Shown: positions 26,240-35,419 of the stretch, piece by piece | How the letters are laid out: each line of letters opens with the position of its first letter | Numbering within the stretch: the stretch's first letter is position 1 | From: Magnetococcales bacterium | GTDB lineage: Bacteria; Pseudomonadota; Magnetococcia; Magnetococcales; UBA8363 | Assembly: GCA_015232865.1 (NCBI GenBank) | Contig: JADFYU010000004.1 | Location: 1-64,000 of the forward strand | Length of the DNA: 64,000 nucleotides | Direction: 5' to 3' | Notes under the pieces: model-generated | Told to the model about the DNA's origin: nothing | The model's database searches: none | What the model saw: only the letters and a program-made list of their open reading frames with translations | Position numbers and translations under genes: made by a program

Positions 26240-27997
26240 ATGACATTGGAAAATCCATTTTTGGCCTTATCCTTCAAACAGGCTAAGCGGTTATACATTC
26301 CGCTGCTAACCGGAATCGTCACGCTTTCGCTGTTTTCCTGTGCTGGCACCATAACCGATACAGACCCTGTCTCCGTCGCTGATCAACAGATCCAAAGAAA
26401 CCGCCCTCTCCAGGAAGGCGAGGCATTTTTTAACTATATTTTAGCTCAAATCCACCTGCGAGACCAAAACTGGGAAGAGGCTGAAACTGCATTCAACCGT
26501 GTGATTGAGGCCGATGAACAGGCTCTTGATGCCTTGGTTTTAGCCTCGCACCTGGCCGTTCAACGCGGCAACATCGAGCTGGCGGTCAAACATACCCAGG
26601 ACGTTATCAAACTTGACCCGGAACGACAAAAATCCAGAATGTTGCTGGCCAGCCTGCTGACAACCCAAAAAAAATATTCGGAAGCGGCCCAACAGTATGA
26701 AACACTTTTAAGCCTAAAGAGTGAGGACGATTCAATCGTCCGTTTTTTACTGGCCCAGACCTATGGACAACTCAAGGATGAACGCAAGGTCGAACTAACC
26801 CTTCAGTCCCTGTTCAAACACCCGACCCTGGCCTGGCAAGCCTACCTGACTTACGGTCGGTCCCTGATCGCCGTCCCCAAGCTTGAAGAGGCAGCCAAGG
26901 CCTTCTATAAATCCCACCAGTTGGCACCTGACGAAATGCAACCGGTTTTGGCGCTGGGTATCTTGCTGCAAAAACTCAACAGACCGGAGGAATCGGAGAA
27001 AATTTATCGGGATTATCTCACCGCATTCCCTGAAAACAAAGCGATTCACAGTCGGCTGGGCCGTCTGCTGCTCAACCAGAACAATCGAGGGGGGGCACTG
27101 GAGGAGTTTAGAGCCATTTCCAATCTGGCCCCTGACAATATCCAGGCTCGATTAACCACTGGCTTGATATTATTGAGCGAACACAAGTATGAAGAGGCAC
27201 TCCAGGAGCTGCGCCTGGCCGAAGCGACAGAGCCAAGCAATACGACCGTACAATACTATATTGGTCAAACCCTGGAATTTTTAAATTCGCCTGAAAAGGC
27301 TGAGTTCAATTATCATAAAATTCTGGATGGAGATAATTTTCATCAAGAGGCCCAACTCCGTCTGGCTCACATCGAATCAGCCAGCGAGCGGATTCCGGCT
27401 GCCATCGAACGCATTCAAAAACTGACCGAGAAAAACCCGACCAAAACGGAATATCTCCGTTCGTTGACACTGATCAACCTCCAGGCCAAAAACTATTCCG
27501 AAGCGGTCAAGTATGCGACCAAAACCCTGGCGATTGACCCGAAAAACAGCGAAATGCTTTTCAATCGAGCGATTGCCTACGACAAATTGAACCGCTGGGC
27601 AGATGCGGAAAAAGATCTAAAAAAATACATTAAAGACAACCCGGACGATGCTCACGCCCTCAACTATCTCGGCTACACCTGGGCAGAAAAAAACATCTAC
27701 CTGGAAGAGTCCCGCGCTCTGCTGGAGCGGGCGGCGCATTTGGCTCCTGAAGACGGATTTGTCTCCGACAGCCTGGGTTGGGTGCTCTATCGACTCAAAG
27801 AGTATGACGCATCTCTGGATAAAATGAAAAAAGCGGTCCTTTTGGAACCAACAGATCCGACCATTCGGGAACACCTGGGTGACGTTTTCCATGCCATGGG
27901 AAAAAAGAAGGAAGCTCTGGAGGTTTGGAAACAAGCACTGGATCTGGACCCGAACAACCAGGGGCTTCGAGAAAAAATTGAAAAATACACCCGCTAA
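26240..27997 (+). CDS. TPR-repeat lipoprotein
   Basis: Exported lipoprotein of 585 residues. After a basic segment and hydrophobic stretch, the LFSC lipobox places the acylated cysteine at residue 34. The mature part is a chain of tetratricopeptide repeats, the best of which read WEEAETAFNRVIEADEQ, YSEAAQQYETLL, YSEAVKYATKTLAIDPKN and YDASLDKMKKAVLLEP. Such lipoproteins scaffold envelope assemblies. ATG 26240 is preferred over TTG 26222; GGAG lies 12 bases upstream. A LolB-like lipoprotein gene begins 13 bases after the stop, so the pair forms an operon. Confidence 0.88.
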   Translation: MTLENPFLALSFKQAKRLYIPLLTGIVTLSLFSCAGTITDTDPVSVADQQIQRNRPLQEGEAFFNYILAQIHLRDQNWEEAETAFNRVIEADEQALDALVLASHLAVQRGNIELAVKHTQDVIKLDPERQKSRMLLASLLTTQKKYSEAAQQYETLLSLKSEDDSIVRFLLAQTYGQLKDERKVELTLQSLFKHPTLAWQAYLTYGRSLIAVPKLEEAAKAFYKSHQLAPDEMQPVLALGILLQKLNRPEESEKIYRDYLTAFPENKAIHSRLGRLLLNQNNRGGALEEFRAISNLAPDNIQARLTTGLILLSEHKYEEALQELRLAEATEPSNTTVQYYIGQTLEFLNSPEKAEFNYHKILDGDNFHQEAQLRLAHIESASERIPAAIERIQKLTEKNPTKTEYLRSLTLINLQAKNYSEAVKYATKTLAIDPKNSEMLFNRAIAYDKLNRWADAEKDLKKYIKDNPDDAHALNYLGYTWAEKNIYLEESRALLERAAHLAPEDGFVSDSLGWVLYRLKEYDASLDKMKKAVLLEPTDPTIREHLGDVFHAMGKKKEALEVWKQALDLDPNNQGLREKIEKYTR

Positions 27998-28010
27998 CTG
28001 ACCGGATTTT

Positions 28011-28850
28011 GTGAAAAACCTCTTCTCGCCATTCAATCTGCCGACCGTTTTACTGCTTATCTTCACCGTATTTATGGCTGGCTGCCAGACCATACCCTGG
28101 CCTTGGATCAGCAACGAAAACAATTTACAACAATCCCAGCCAGACATCTCGCTCATCAAGAAAAGATATGATTCAGACCAACAACATCGTCGCGCCATAC
28201 CGGCCAATTGGCAAATACAGGGCGTTTTAGACGTCGAACACCCGGAACTAGGACGCAGAAGCCGCCTATCCATTATCAAAACCCCAGACCAACAGATCAG
28301 TTTGCGACTCTACGGACTTTTTCAACAGGTTGCTTTCGACCTGCGTGTCGATCCTGTTTGGTTGCAATTGATCCAGCCGCACAGCCGGGAAATCATCCGG
28401 CTCCAATCAACCCGAGCCGGCCTGGCTTACCTGACTGGCTACAATTTGGACCCACAACAACTTCCGCATCTGTTTCTTGGCCAGGCCGCCCCTCTTTCGA
28501 CCAGACCAAAGCAGATCGAACAAGGGCTGTTCACCTCCACCCAGGAGGGTGAACATTTATTGCTCGACGCCAAAACCGGCAGGATTGAGCAACGATGGCA
28601 AAACGATGAACAAGGCATGCTCTACGAGGTCCGTTATCAGTGGCCAATTCCTGAAAAAAACCACCCTTATTCTCTTCCAGAACGCGTATCCATCTCTCTG
28701 GAGAAAGATAATCTGACGATCAACTTTCTGTTCCGAAAATGGCTTTTTCCAGAACCCGGACACGCTTTTAAACTGCCCCAACTGCCAAAGGGATTCCAGA
28801 TGATCCAACCCCAATTCGAACCGATGAACGACGGCCATGGGTCATCCTGA
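28011..28850 (+). CDS. LolB-like (DUF4292-type) outer-membrane lipoprotein
   Basis: A 279-residue lipoprotein with lipobox MAGC (acylated C25) after a hydrophobic signal. The mature part carries LolB-like strands: WQIQGVLDVEHPELGRR, ISLRLYGLFQQVAFDL and LAYLTGY, followed by a linker helix. LolB accepts lipoproteins from LolA and inserts them in the outer membrane. The similarity is by pattern, and DUF4292 proteins share the fold, so the assignment to LolB itself is moderate. The start is GTG. It ends overlapping the next start by 14 bases. Confidence 0.65.
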   Translation: MKNLFSPFNLPTVLLLIFTVFMAGCQTIPWPWISNENNLQQSQPDISLIKKRYDSDQQHRRAIPANWQIQGVLDVEHPELGRRSRLSIIKTPDQQISLRLYGLFQQVAFDLRVDPVWLQLIQPHSREIIRLQSTRAGLAYLTGYNLDPQQLPHLFLGQAAPLSTRPKQIEQGLFTSTQEGEHLLLDAKTGRIEQRWQNDEQGMLYEVRYQWPIPEKNHPYSLPERVSISLEKDNLTINFLFRKWLFPEPGHAFKLPQLPKGFQMIQPQFEPMNDGHGSS

Positions 28851-30039
28851 AGAGAACAGAGGGGATTGGGATGCAGTGATTATCGGCGCCGGGGCCTCAG
28901 GGCTGATGTGCGCCTTGAGTGCGGGAGAGAGAAAACGCCGGGTTCTGATCATCGATCACCAGACCAAGCCGGGGGAAAAAATACGCATATCCGGTGGCGG
29001 ACGCTGCAATTTTACCAACACCCATTGTGGACCTGAACGATATATTTCCCACAACCCGAAATTTTGTATCTCCGCCCTCAAAACCTTCACACCCGGAAAT
29101 TTCATCACTCTCCTAAAAGAGAACGGCATCCGGTTCCACGAAAAAAAATCCGGTCAGCTTTTTTGTGATGGCTCCGCCCGACAAATTGTCGATCTATTAC
29201 TTGATAAATGCCGCTTTCATGGGGTTCGGTTTCAGTTGGGAAGCTGTGTCAGGCGGGTAGAAAAAACAGCGCAGGGGTTTTTGATTGAAACGGATCAGGG
29301 GAAGTTCTCCAGCCGGGCTTTGGTTGTTGCTACGGGAGGCAAATCCTTTCCGAAACTCGGAGCCAGTGGCTGGGGATACGCTCTGGCCCGGCAATTCGGC
29401 CTGACAGTCTGCCCCCCCTCTCCCGCTCTGGTTCCCCTGACATTAGAGGCCAATCTGCTCAGCCAGTTATCCTCCTTGGCCGGCATCTCCCTGGAGGTGA
29501 CGGTTCGCAGCCAATCGGCTCAATTTTCCGATGCGATGCTCTTCACCCATCGCGGATTGAGTGGACCGGCCATTCTGCAACTCTCCAGCTATTGGAAATC
29601 GGGAGAGGGCATCTCCATTAATTTACTACCTGAAATCGATCTTTTCGCCCGAATCATGGCCATCAAAAGCGGTGGGGCAAAACAGACCCTTCAGAGTACG
29701 CTGGGAGCTTTGTTACCCAAACGACTGGTTCAGCTTGTGCTTGAAGAGCAGCAAATGAGTAACAAAAATCTTCAGGAACTCAGCAAAGCCGATCTGACAC
29801 GATTGACCAAACGCATTCAGGATTGGTCAATCAAACCCAGCTCAACGGAAGGCTATCGAACCGCCGAAGTCACCTTGGGCGGCGTTGATACCCGTCAACT
29901 CAACTCAAAAAACCTGGCGTGCAAATCGGTGCCCGGACTCTATTTTATCGGCGAAGTGGTCGATGTAACCGGTCAGTTGGGCGGATACAATCTTCAATGG
30001 GCCTGGTCCTCCGGCTGGCTGGCCGGTCAGAACCTATAG
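28837..30039 (+). CDS. HI0933/YhiN family FAD-dependent oxidoreductase
   Basis: A 400-residue flavoprotein. The dinucleotide motif AVIIGAGASGLMCALSAGERK at the N-terminus and SGGGRCNFTNT 35 residues later define the HI0933 (YhiN) family. The C-terminal EVVDVTGQLGGYNLQWAWSSG signature is complete. Members are aminoacetone oxidase-like or have unknown substrates. It starts inside the end of the LolB-like gene and is therefore translationally coupled to it, though the two products have no obvious common role. Confidence 0.9.
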   Translation: MGHPEENRGDWDAVIIGAGASGLMCALSAGERKRRVLIIDHQTKPGEKIRISGGGRCNFTNTHCGPERYISHNPKFCISALKTFTPGNFITLLKENGIRFHEKKSGQLFCDGSARQIVDLLLDKCRFHGVRFQLGSCVRRVEKTAQGFLIETDQGKFSSRALVVATGGKSFPKLGASGWGYALARQFGLTVCPPSPALVPLTLEANLLSQLSSLAGISLEVTVRSQSAQFSDAMLFTHRGLSGPAILQLSSYWKSGEGISINLLPEIDLFARIMAIKSGGAKQTLQSTLGALLPKRLVQLVLEEQQMSNKNLQELSKADLTRLTKRIQDWSIKPSSTEGYRTAEVTLGGVDTRQLNSKNLACKSVPGLYFIGEVVDVTGQLGGYNLQWAWSSGWLAGQNL

Positions 30040-30109
30040 GAAGAGCGGCGTTTTGATCCCACAGCCCAAGCCGACGGCCAAAACAGTCGTCAGGGTCAAT
30101 AGAACCCAC

Positions 30110-30391
30110 CTATTCGTAGGTACACAGATAAGCGGTATCGACGGCAACCTTCAGTTTAAAACTCTGGTTGGCCGCAACCTGAAACGAGTCGTTCGGATTG
30201 AAACTCTGCCACTGGTTTTGTCCGGGCAACACAACAGTCAACCGACCACTGATCACAGTCATGACCTCTTTTTGAGAAGTGCCAAACTCATACTCTCCAG
30301 GAGCCATGACGCCAACCGTAGCCGGCAATGTTTCGGTCTGAAAACCGATTGATTTGACCTTGCCATCAAAATATTCATTCACTTTAAACAT
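30110..30391 (-). CDS. ppnP: pyrimidine/purine nucleoside phosphorylase PpnP
   Basis: A 93-residue cupin-fold protein that splits nucleosides to base and ribose-1-phosphate. The family features are present: [45 protein letters not shown] and the ending YLCTYE. The ATG at 30391 has GGAG nine bases upstream; an in-frame start five codons earlier has none. It lies downstream of the biotin-carrier gene on the same strand but is functionally unrelated. Confidence 0.93.
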   Translation of the reverse strand: MFKVNEYFDGKVKSIGFQTETLPATVGVMAPGEYEFGTSQKEVMTVISGRLTVVLPGQNQWQSFNPNDSFQVAANQSFKLKVAVDTAYLCTYE

Positions 30392-30508
30392 GACAAAAAA
30401 CTCCAATCAAGAAACTGTCCATAAATAACTTTTACATTTTGCGCCGGATTTTGGTTCGTTTGTGGACAGTTTCCAACCCAGAAACGGTGATGGGCGCTGC
30501 GTGCACAA

Positions 30509-30868
30509 TCACTCACCAATCGTAAACAAAATCTGCCCTTCAAATACCGATTGTTCGGCCTCAACATGGATCTGTGTGATGGTTCCACTTCGATGGGCCG
30601 TCAAGGTATTGATGATTTTCATCGATTCGATGGTGATCAACGCCGAGCCTTTTTCGACCGTTTGCCCTTGCTTGACAAAAATATCAATGACCACTCCATT
30701 CAAGGGCGACACCCGGTTCGCATCGCTCTCATGCTGAAAGTCCAGCTTGGAGTTGATCACCCGTTGCACCGGCATTCTGGATTTAACCGGTTTATTCTGG
30801 TGGGTGATGTCCTCAACCAAAACTTCATAGGCCACCCCTTCAACCGTAATCTTGAGCTTTTTTTGCAC
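30509..30868 (-). CDS. biotin carboxyl carrier protein (acyl-CoA carboxylase type)
   Basis: A 119-residue protein. Residues 1-25 are a short leading segment (MQKKLKITVEGVAYEVLVED), followed by a linker and a biotinyl domain. The lysine to be biotinylated is K84 in the motif ESMKI, a variant of the usual AMKM. The glycine turn GVVIDIFVKQGQTVEKGS precedes it as expected. It carries activated carboxyl between a biotin carboxylase and the carboxyltransferase encoded two genes upstream. No biotin carboxylase gene occurs in the window. Confidence 0.9.
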   Translation of the reverse strand: MQKKLKITVEGVAYEVLVEDITHQNKPVKSRMPVQRVINSKLDFQHESDANRVSPLNGVVIDIFVKQGQTVEKGSALITIESMKIINTLTAHRSGTITQIHVEAEQSVFEGQILFTIGE

Positions 30869-30904
30869 GGAATCCCCCCTATTGAAACCCAGTTCAGTCG
30901 GCCT

Positions 30905-31114
30905 CTATCGATTAAAAAAGGAATAATGAAGGGGCAGTGAACCAAACTCAGGCCAGCTATTCCTCTTTTTTACACTCAACTGTCGTACCGAATGAATTTT
31001 CGCCGCTCCATACAGGGAACTGGCTGCGGCCGCAATCAGGAGAAGATGGTGAGTCGGTATGGAAAAACCGGGATTGGCAACGGCTATCGGCGAAAGAAGA
31101 GGTTCTTTGTTCAT
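30905..31114 (-). CDS. small subunit of a biotin-dependent carboxyltransferase or decarboxylase (OadG/epsilon-like)
   Basis: A 69-residue protein (71 if it starts at the upstream TTG, 31120). The central HHLLLIAAAASSLYG followed by IHSVR and a tryptophan-containing tail (SWPEFGSLPLHYSFFN) matches the pattern of small subunits sitting between carboxyltransferase and biotin-carrier genes in sodium-pump decarboxylase and acyl-CoA carboxylase clusters. Those have roles in assembly. The gene order here supports the assignment. GGAG lies 11 bases before the ATG. Confidence 0.65.
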   Translation of the reverse strand: MNKEPLLSPIAVANPGFSIPTHHLLLIAAAASSLYGAAKIHSVRQLSVKKRNSWPEFGSLPLHYSFFNR

Positions 31115-31164
31115 TGTCAAATTACTCCAAAACAGGGTTTCAGATCAGACCCGAAAAACCGATC

Positions 31165-32718
31165 TCACAGGGGGATGTTTCCATGTTTTTTATTGGGGCG
31201 CAACTCCTGTTTATTCAGGATACGTTGCAACGTCATAGCAACCACCGAGCGCGTCTGCCCCGGATCGATAATATCGGTCAGATAACCACGAGAAGCAGCC
31301 AAATAGGGCGACGAAAAATTATCCCGATACTCCTGAGCCAACTCGTCCGCCCGCTCCTTGGGGTTTTCCAGTTCAGCCAACTCTTTTCTGTATAAGATAT
31401 TTACAGCGCCACTGGCACCCATCACGGCTATTTCAGCGGTAGGCCAGGCAAAGACCGCATCGGCCCCCAACTCCGGGGAGTTCATGGCGATATAGGCTCC
31501 ACCATAGGCTTTACGCAGGATAACCGTAATCTTTGGCACCGTTGCGGACGCATAGGCAAACAACAGCTTGGCTCCATGGCGGATAATGCCTCCCCGCTCT
31601 TGCTCAATGCCCGGCAAAAAACCCGGCACATCGACCAGAGTAACCAGGGGAATATTGAAAATATTGCAAAAACGGATAAAACGGGCCGCTTTGTCAGAGG
31701 CATCTATATCCAAACAACCGGCTTTTTCCGCCGATTGGTTGGCGACAAAACCAGAGACCATGCCATGAATTCGGCCAAATCCAACCACAATGTTTCGCGC
31801 GAACGAAGCGTGAACCTCCAAAAAATCCCCTTTATCGACAATACGCTCCAAGATCCGCATAATATCAATGGGGGATTTGGGATTTTCCGGTATCAGACGG
31901 TTGATACCGTCATCACTCTCAAGATGAATCTCGGAGATGGGATCATGGGGAGGGGGTTGGGTGTTGTTGCTGGGTAGAAATTCGAGAAGTTGCTTGACAA
32001 TTTGGATGGCGTGCTCATCATCTTCGGCTAAAAAATGGACATTGCCGCTAATACTGGCGTGCATCTCCGGGCTTCCAACATCATCCATGGAACAATCGAC
32101 GCCCGTGACCGATTTAATCACCTGCGGACCGGTTATGAACATGTGGGCATTTTTCTGGGTCATGATGACAAAATCCATCAGGGCCGGCGAATATGCCGCT
32201 CCACCGGCACAGGGTCCAGAAATCACCGCAATTTGAGGTACAACCCCAGAGAGGTTGACGTTCTGGAAGAAAATGGCTCCGTAACCGGAGAGCGCATCAA
32301 CCCCCTCCTGGATTCGAGCACCGCCGGAATCTTTGAAGGCAACGACCGGAATACCCATTTTCATGGCATATTCCATGATATAGACGATCTTTTGAGCGTG
32401 CATCTTGCCCACAGTCCCAGCCATGGAGGTAAAGTCCTGGCTAACCGCTGCAATCTGTTTTCCGTCCACAAAACCACTGCCGACCACCACACCATCCGCT
32501 GGAATCTCTTTGTGTTCCATACCAAAATGGGTGCAGTTATGGCGAATATGAGCACCGTACTCCTGGAAGGTGCCGGACTGAAACAACTCATCCAAACGTT
32601 GTCGCGCCGACAACAACCCTTTATTATTTCGGGTTTTAACCTTACTCTCTCCGCCGGCCAGATGAATGAGTTTACGCCGTTTAGCGAGTGTTTTAAGTGC
32701 TTTATCAAAGAGATTCAT
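31165..32718 (-). CDS. acyl-CoA carboxylase carboxyltransferase subunit (PccB/MmdA family)
   Basis: A 517-residue carboxyltransferase with the crotonase-fold pair of domains. Visible are the N-terminal SARQRLDELFQSGTF, the CoA-binding segment KDSGGARIQEGVDALSGYG and SGPCAGGAAYSPALMDF, and the C-terminal PGFLPGIEQERGGIIRHGAK and GGAYIAMNS. It transfers carboxyl from biotin to propionyl-CoA or a related acyl-CoA. MmdA of sodium-pump methylmalonyl-CoA decarboxylase is a close relative. The membrane subunit MmdB is not encoded here, so the carboxylase role is preferred. Confidence 0.9.
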   Translation of the reverse strand: MNLFDKALKTLAKRRKLIHLAGGESKVKTRNNKGLLSARQRLDELFQSGTFQEYGAHIRHNCTHFGMEHKEIPADGVVVGSGFVDGKQIAAVSQDFTSMAGTVGKMHAQKIVYIMEYAMKMGIPVVAFKDSGGARIQEGVDALSGYGAIFFQNVNLSGVVPQIAVISGPCAGGAAYSPALMDFVIMTQKNAHMFITGPQVIKSVTGVDCSMDDVGSPEMHASISGNVHFLAEDDEHAIQIVKQLLEFLPSNNTQPPPHDPISEIHLESDDGINRLIPENPKSPIDIMRILERIVDKGDFLEVHASFARNIVVGFGRIHGMVSGFVANQSAEKAGCLDIDASDKAARFIRFCNIFNIPLVTLVDVPGFLPGIEQERGGIIRHGAKLLFAYASATVPKITVILRKAYGGAYIAMNSPELGADAVFAWPTAEIAVMGASGAVNILYRKELAELENPKERADELAQEYRDNFSSPYLAASRGYLTDIIDPGQTRSVVAMTLQRILNKQELRPNKKHGNIPL

Positions 32719-32871
32719 GTAAAACCCAATTCCATAGATGCCCATCGAGCAACGGCTGCGCCATTAAGAACGCGATAATACGGTATTTTCAGAACACATT
32801 CAACATCAATAGAACGAACAAGAATCTAGTCAATCAACTCCAGAAATCTGGGGATTCCCCCTTATCTAGGA

Positions 32872-33477
32872 TCATGCGAGTCTGGTCGATGATTGGCCTT
32901 TCAAAATTGACTGGCGATAATCTTTGAGCCATTGAAGGGCCAAAATCGGAATGGCTGAGTTGATCTCACCCTGCCCCATTTTATCCCAAGCCTCGTCAAA
33001 TGTAAGGGTAATGGGTAGGATATCTTCATCCTCATGGTCCAACCCCGTGGCCTTGGGATTGCTCAAGCCATCAAACAGACCCAGGAAAAGATATATCCGT
33101 TCGGTACTTCCAGCCGGATTCAGATAGAAAGAGCGAACAAGGGTCAAATTCTCCAACGCCCACCCGGTCTCCTCGGACACCTCCCGACGTGCCACCTGCT
33201 CATGGTCGGTCTCCTGGTTGCAGGCTCCAGCAACCATCTCCAGAATATAGCCCTGCCCTTCAGCCAAGTGCGGGCCAATCCGAAATTGCCGAATCAGTCC
33301 AACCCGGTCGGTTTTGGGATCGTAAAGCAGAACAACGACGACCTCGCCCCGCTCCAAAGATTCCAATGTAACGGGACGACTCATGGAGCCATCGAACCGT
33401 TCAAAACGCAATAAAAGGCTAAAAAGGCGGAAAAATCCGTCATGAACGATCCGGGATTTAATCAATTCGACGTTCAT
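32872..33477 (-). CDS. Nudix hydrolase (ADP-ribose pyrophosphatase-like)
   Basis: A 201-residue Nudix protein of the NudF/ADP-ribose type. The Nudix box is nearly intact: GACNQETDHEQVARREVSEE, with the REVSEETG helix containing the metal-binding glutamates. Its first glutamate position is Thr instead. The strand before it reads EMVAG as in NudF. The C-terminal region has the EDEDILP segment. Two AATTTCCCAT-type repeats lie just upstream (33511-33541) and may be an operator. Confidence 0.85.
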   Translation of the reverse strand: MNVELIKSRIVHDGFFRLFSLLLRFERFDGSMSRPVTLESLERGEVVVVLLYDPKTDRVGLIRQFRIGPHLAEGQGYILEMVAGACNQETDHEQVARREVSEETGWALENLTLVRSFYLNPAGSTERIYLFLGLFDGLSNPKATGLDHEDEDILPITLTFDEAWDKMGQGEINSAIPILALQWLKDYRQSILKGQSSTRLA

Positions 33478-34541
33478 CGGCTATCTGACCACGCTGTTGA
33501 AAAATTGGCAAATTTTCCCATTAAAGGCATAAATTTCCCATCGTTAAAATATGACAGAACGAAAAAACACCCTAGCCATACGGGTTTCGATAACTAGGCA
33601 CAAAAAATGCGTACCTAATGTTTAACGGCGTTTCAACCGATAAGATGCATAAGAGAAAACAAGAGGTTTCCCAGTTTTTCCTCTTTTCGGTGGTCCCAGG
33701 GCTATCAAGTCCGGTTTCCGGACTCGAAGTTGAGTTCCTAAAGAAAAAAGGATGCATTGAAACCCAACATGAAAACGCCAGAAAACAGCGGAGGTAGAAT
33801 AGTGGTTGAACCGTTATGGTCCAAGGAAGCTCGACTGGTGGCAGGGATTCTGTTCACATTTTTCTTGCCACCAGCTTGGCTCCAAATAGCGCTGATTGAT
33901 AGCTGTTCATGATATCCTCATTAATCTGGATCCGTCTGCTAATGGGATGCAAACCGATAAAAAAATCCGTACCGTACATGTGTTACTCTAACACGCAGAG
34001 TGATGTAGACCGCCTATCCGGTTGACCTTTGGTCGTTCGACATCGCGTCATCTTATTGTGTGCGGGCACTCGCTCATCTGCGCAACACCTTTTTCTTCGA
34101 TCAGTATATTTAAACATCCTACCAATCAAATCAAACCTAACCAAGCCAAATAGAGCAAGGCCATCATCCTAGATACGCTCTGAACGGACAGTTTACGAAG
34201 AAGTATCTCGCCCACTTGCGGAGCATCTGATTTTGGGATAGGGTGGGGAATCTGAATGGTTGAAGTCTTATGAAAGCTGAAACAATTCAGACGACTTAAA
34301 GCAGACGACTTAACTGGATACAATTGAAAAGACAAAAATTTATTGGCATTTTTCAAACGGTCTTCTAGTCAACCGAAACCTGTTTGACAATCAATTCGGT
34401 CAGGTCTCGGTCAATTTTTTTTCTGTCTTAATTTTAGTTTATTATAATAAACTGTTTCCTTTCTCGATTTAGTTTATTAGAATGCATCGGATTCAGTTCA
34501 TCACAAACGTCAGGACCTTCTGCCCAGGGAGTAATTAGACT
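33478..34541. other. gene-poor interval between the Nudix gene and aprM
   Basis: About 1060 bases with no convincing gene. The only open frames (33572-33757 and 34126-34356 on the minus strand) lack ribosome-binding sites and recognised motifs. The interval holds a CTGGTGGCA/TGCCACCAG inverted repeat (33835-33874), direct repeats near 33511, and the apr promoter region at its right end. The character is that of a leader plus decayed sequence. Confidence 0.6.
34436..34479 (+). promoter_or_regulatory. promoter with palindromic operator upstream of aprM
   Basis: A perfect 18-bp palindrome (34436-34453) contains a consensus TATAAT (34443-34448), so it covers the -10 position. A second copy of its half-site AGTTTATTA occurs at 34471-34479, 35 bases further on. 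The -35 region is poor, as in activator-dependent or repressed promoters. The likely transcription start lies near 34455, giving an 87-base leader before aprM. Confidence 0.55.
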
Positions 34542-35375
34542 ATGATTGGTAGCAACCCATTTGCCGAACTCTCGTCACTCATTTCGCCATCTTCAATGCA
34601 GACTTATGTGGTCATCATGATCGCAGCAGTCGTAGTAGGCGTCATGCTTGACCTGATCCACAAGAAAAGCGCCACCTATTTTTTCGAGAACGCAGAGAAA
34701 GCCAAACAGAACAGAAAGCGCGATTTGGACGATAGCGAAAAGATGTCTATCGCCATCCAGACCGTCCTGGTGGACGTCCTCACTTCGGGTGAGTTCAACA
34801 ACCAAAACCGCCGTTTGGCACATATGCTCAAGATGTTGGGCTTTGTCACTTTCGTGATCACAACCATCATCCTGATCTTCTCAGAACAGGCCTCCAGCAT
34901 GGTTGCGGTACTGTGGCATGTGGGCGCCGCGATGGTAACAGTCGGCGGATCTTGGTTCTGGTTCACCATGCGTGTGAACGGTTCTTCTGAAGGACAACCC
35001 TGGACAACCGTGGTCAAAGGCGATGCCTTTATCCTGTCCTTGGTCGGAACCACTTTTTTTGGTCTGGTCTGGTCTTTTCTCCAATCCTCTGGCTCTAATT
35101 TGACGATGATGGCCTTCTCCTTGTTCCTCATCTCCTCCACCCTCCTGTTCGGTGGTGTCCGCTGGTCCAAATTTGCCCATATGTTCTTCAAACCGGCCGC
35201 TGCCTACCAAAAGCGGATAGCCAAGGCCGACGGTTCCAACGAGAACCTGCCCGAGTTGGGTTCGCTGACTGACCCCGATTTGCAAAAGCGGTATCCTGAT
35301 ATTCCAGAATACATGGGCAGTAACCCGCCCAACATGGGACTCGGCATCAAGCGTGAAGCTCCCAAGCATTATTAA
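34542..35375 (+). CDS. aprM: adenylylsulfate reductase membrane anchor AprM
   Basis: Inner-membrane protein of 277 residues that is thought to anchor the ApsR complex AprBA and exchange electrons with the quinone pool in sulfur oxidisers lacking Qmo. Hydrophobic segments lie at about 20-40, 97-115, 118-140, 165-183 and 188-205; the C-terminal tail is polar and ends in a proline-rich stretch. Position directly before aprB and aprA is the main evidence. The ribosome-binding site GGGAG lies before the ATG. Together the three genes form one operon. Confidence 0.85.
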   Translation: MIGSNPFAELSSLISPSSMQTYVVIMIAAVVVGVMLDLIHKKSATYFFENAEKAKQNRKRDLDDSEKMSIAIQTVLVDVLTSGEFNNQNRRLAHMLKMLGFVTFVITTIILIFSEQASSMVAVLWHVGAAMVTVGGSWFWFTMRVNGSSEGQPWTTVVKGDAFILSLVGTTFFGLVWSFLQSSGSNLTMMAFSLFLISSTLLFGGVRWSKFAHMFFKPAAAYQKRIAKADGSNENLPELGSLTDPDLQKRYPDIPEYMGSNPPNMGLGIKREAPKHY

Positions 35376-35419
35376 TAAACGACACGGCTGTTGTTTCTCA
35401 ACATGAAAGGTGAATAAAA

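Noticed and set aside
31165..32718. Methylmalonyl-CoA decarboxylase sodium pump
   Set aside because: The membrane-bound MmdB subunit is not encoded nearby, so the pump assignment is not supported.
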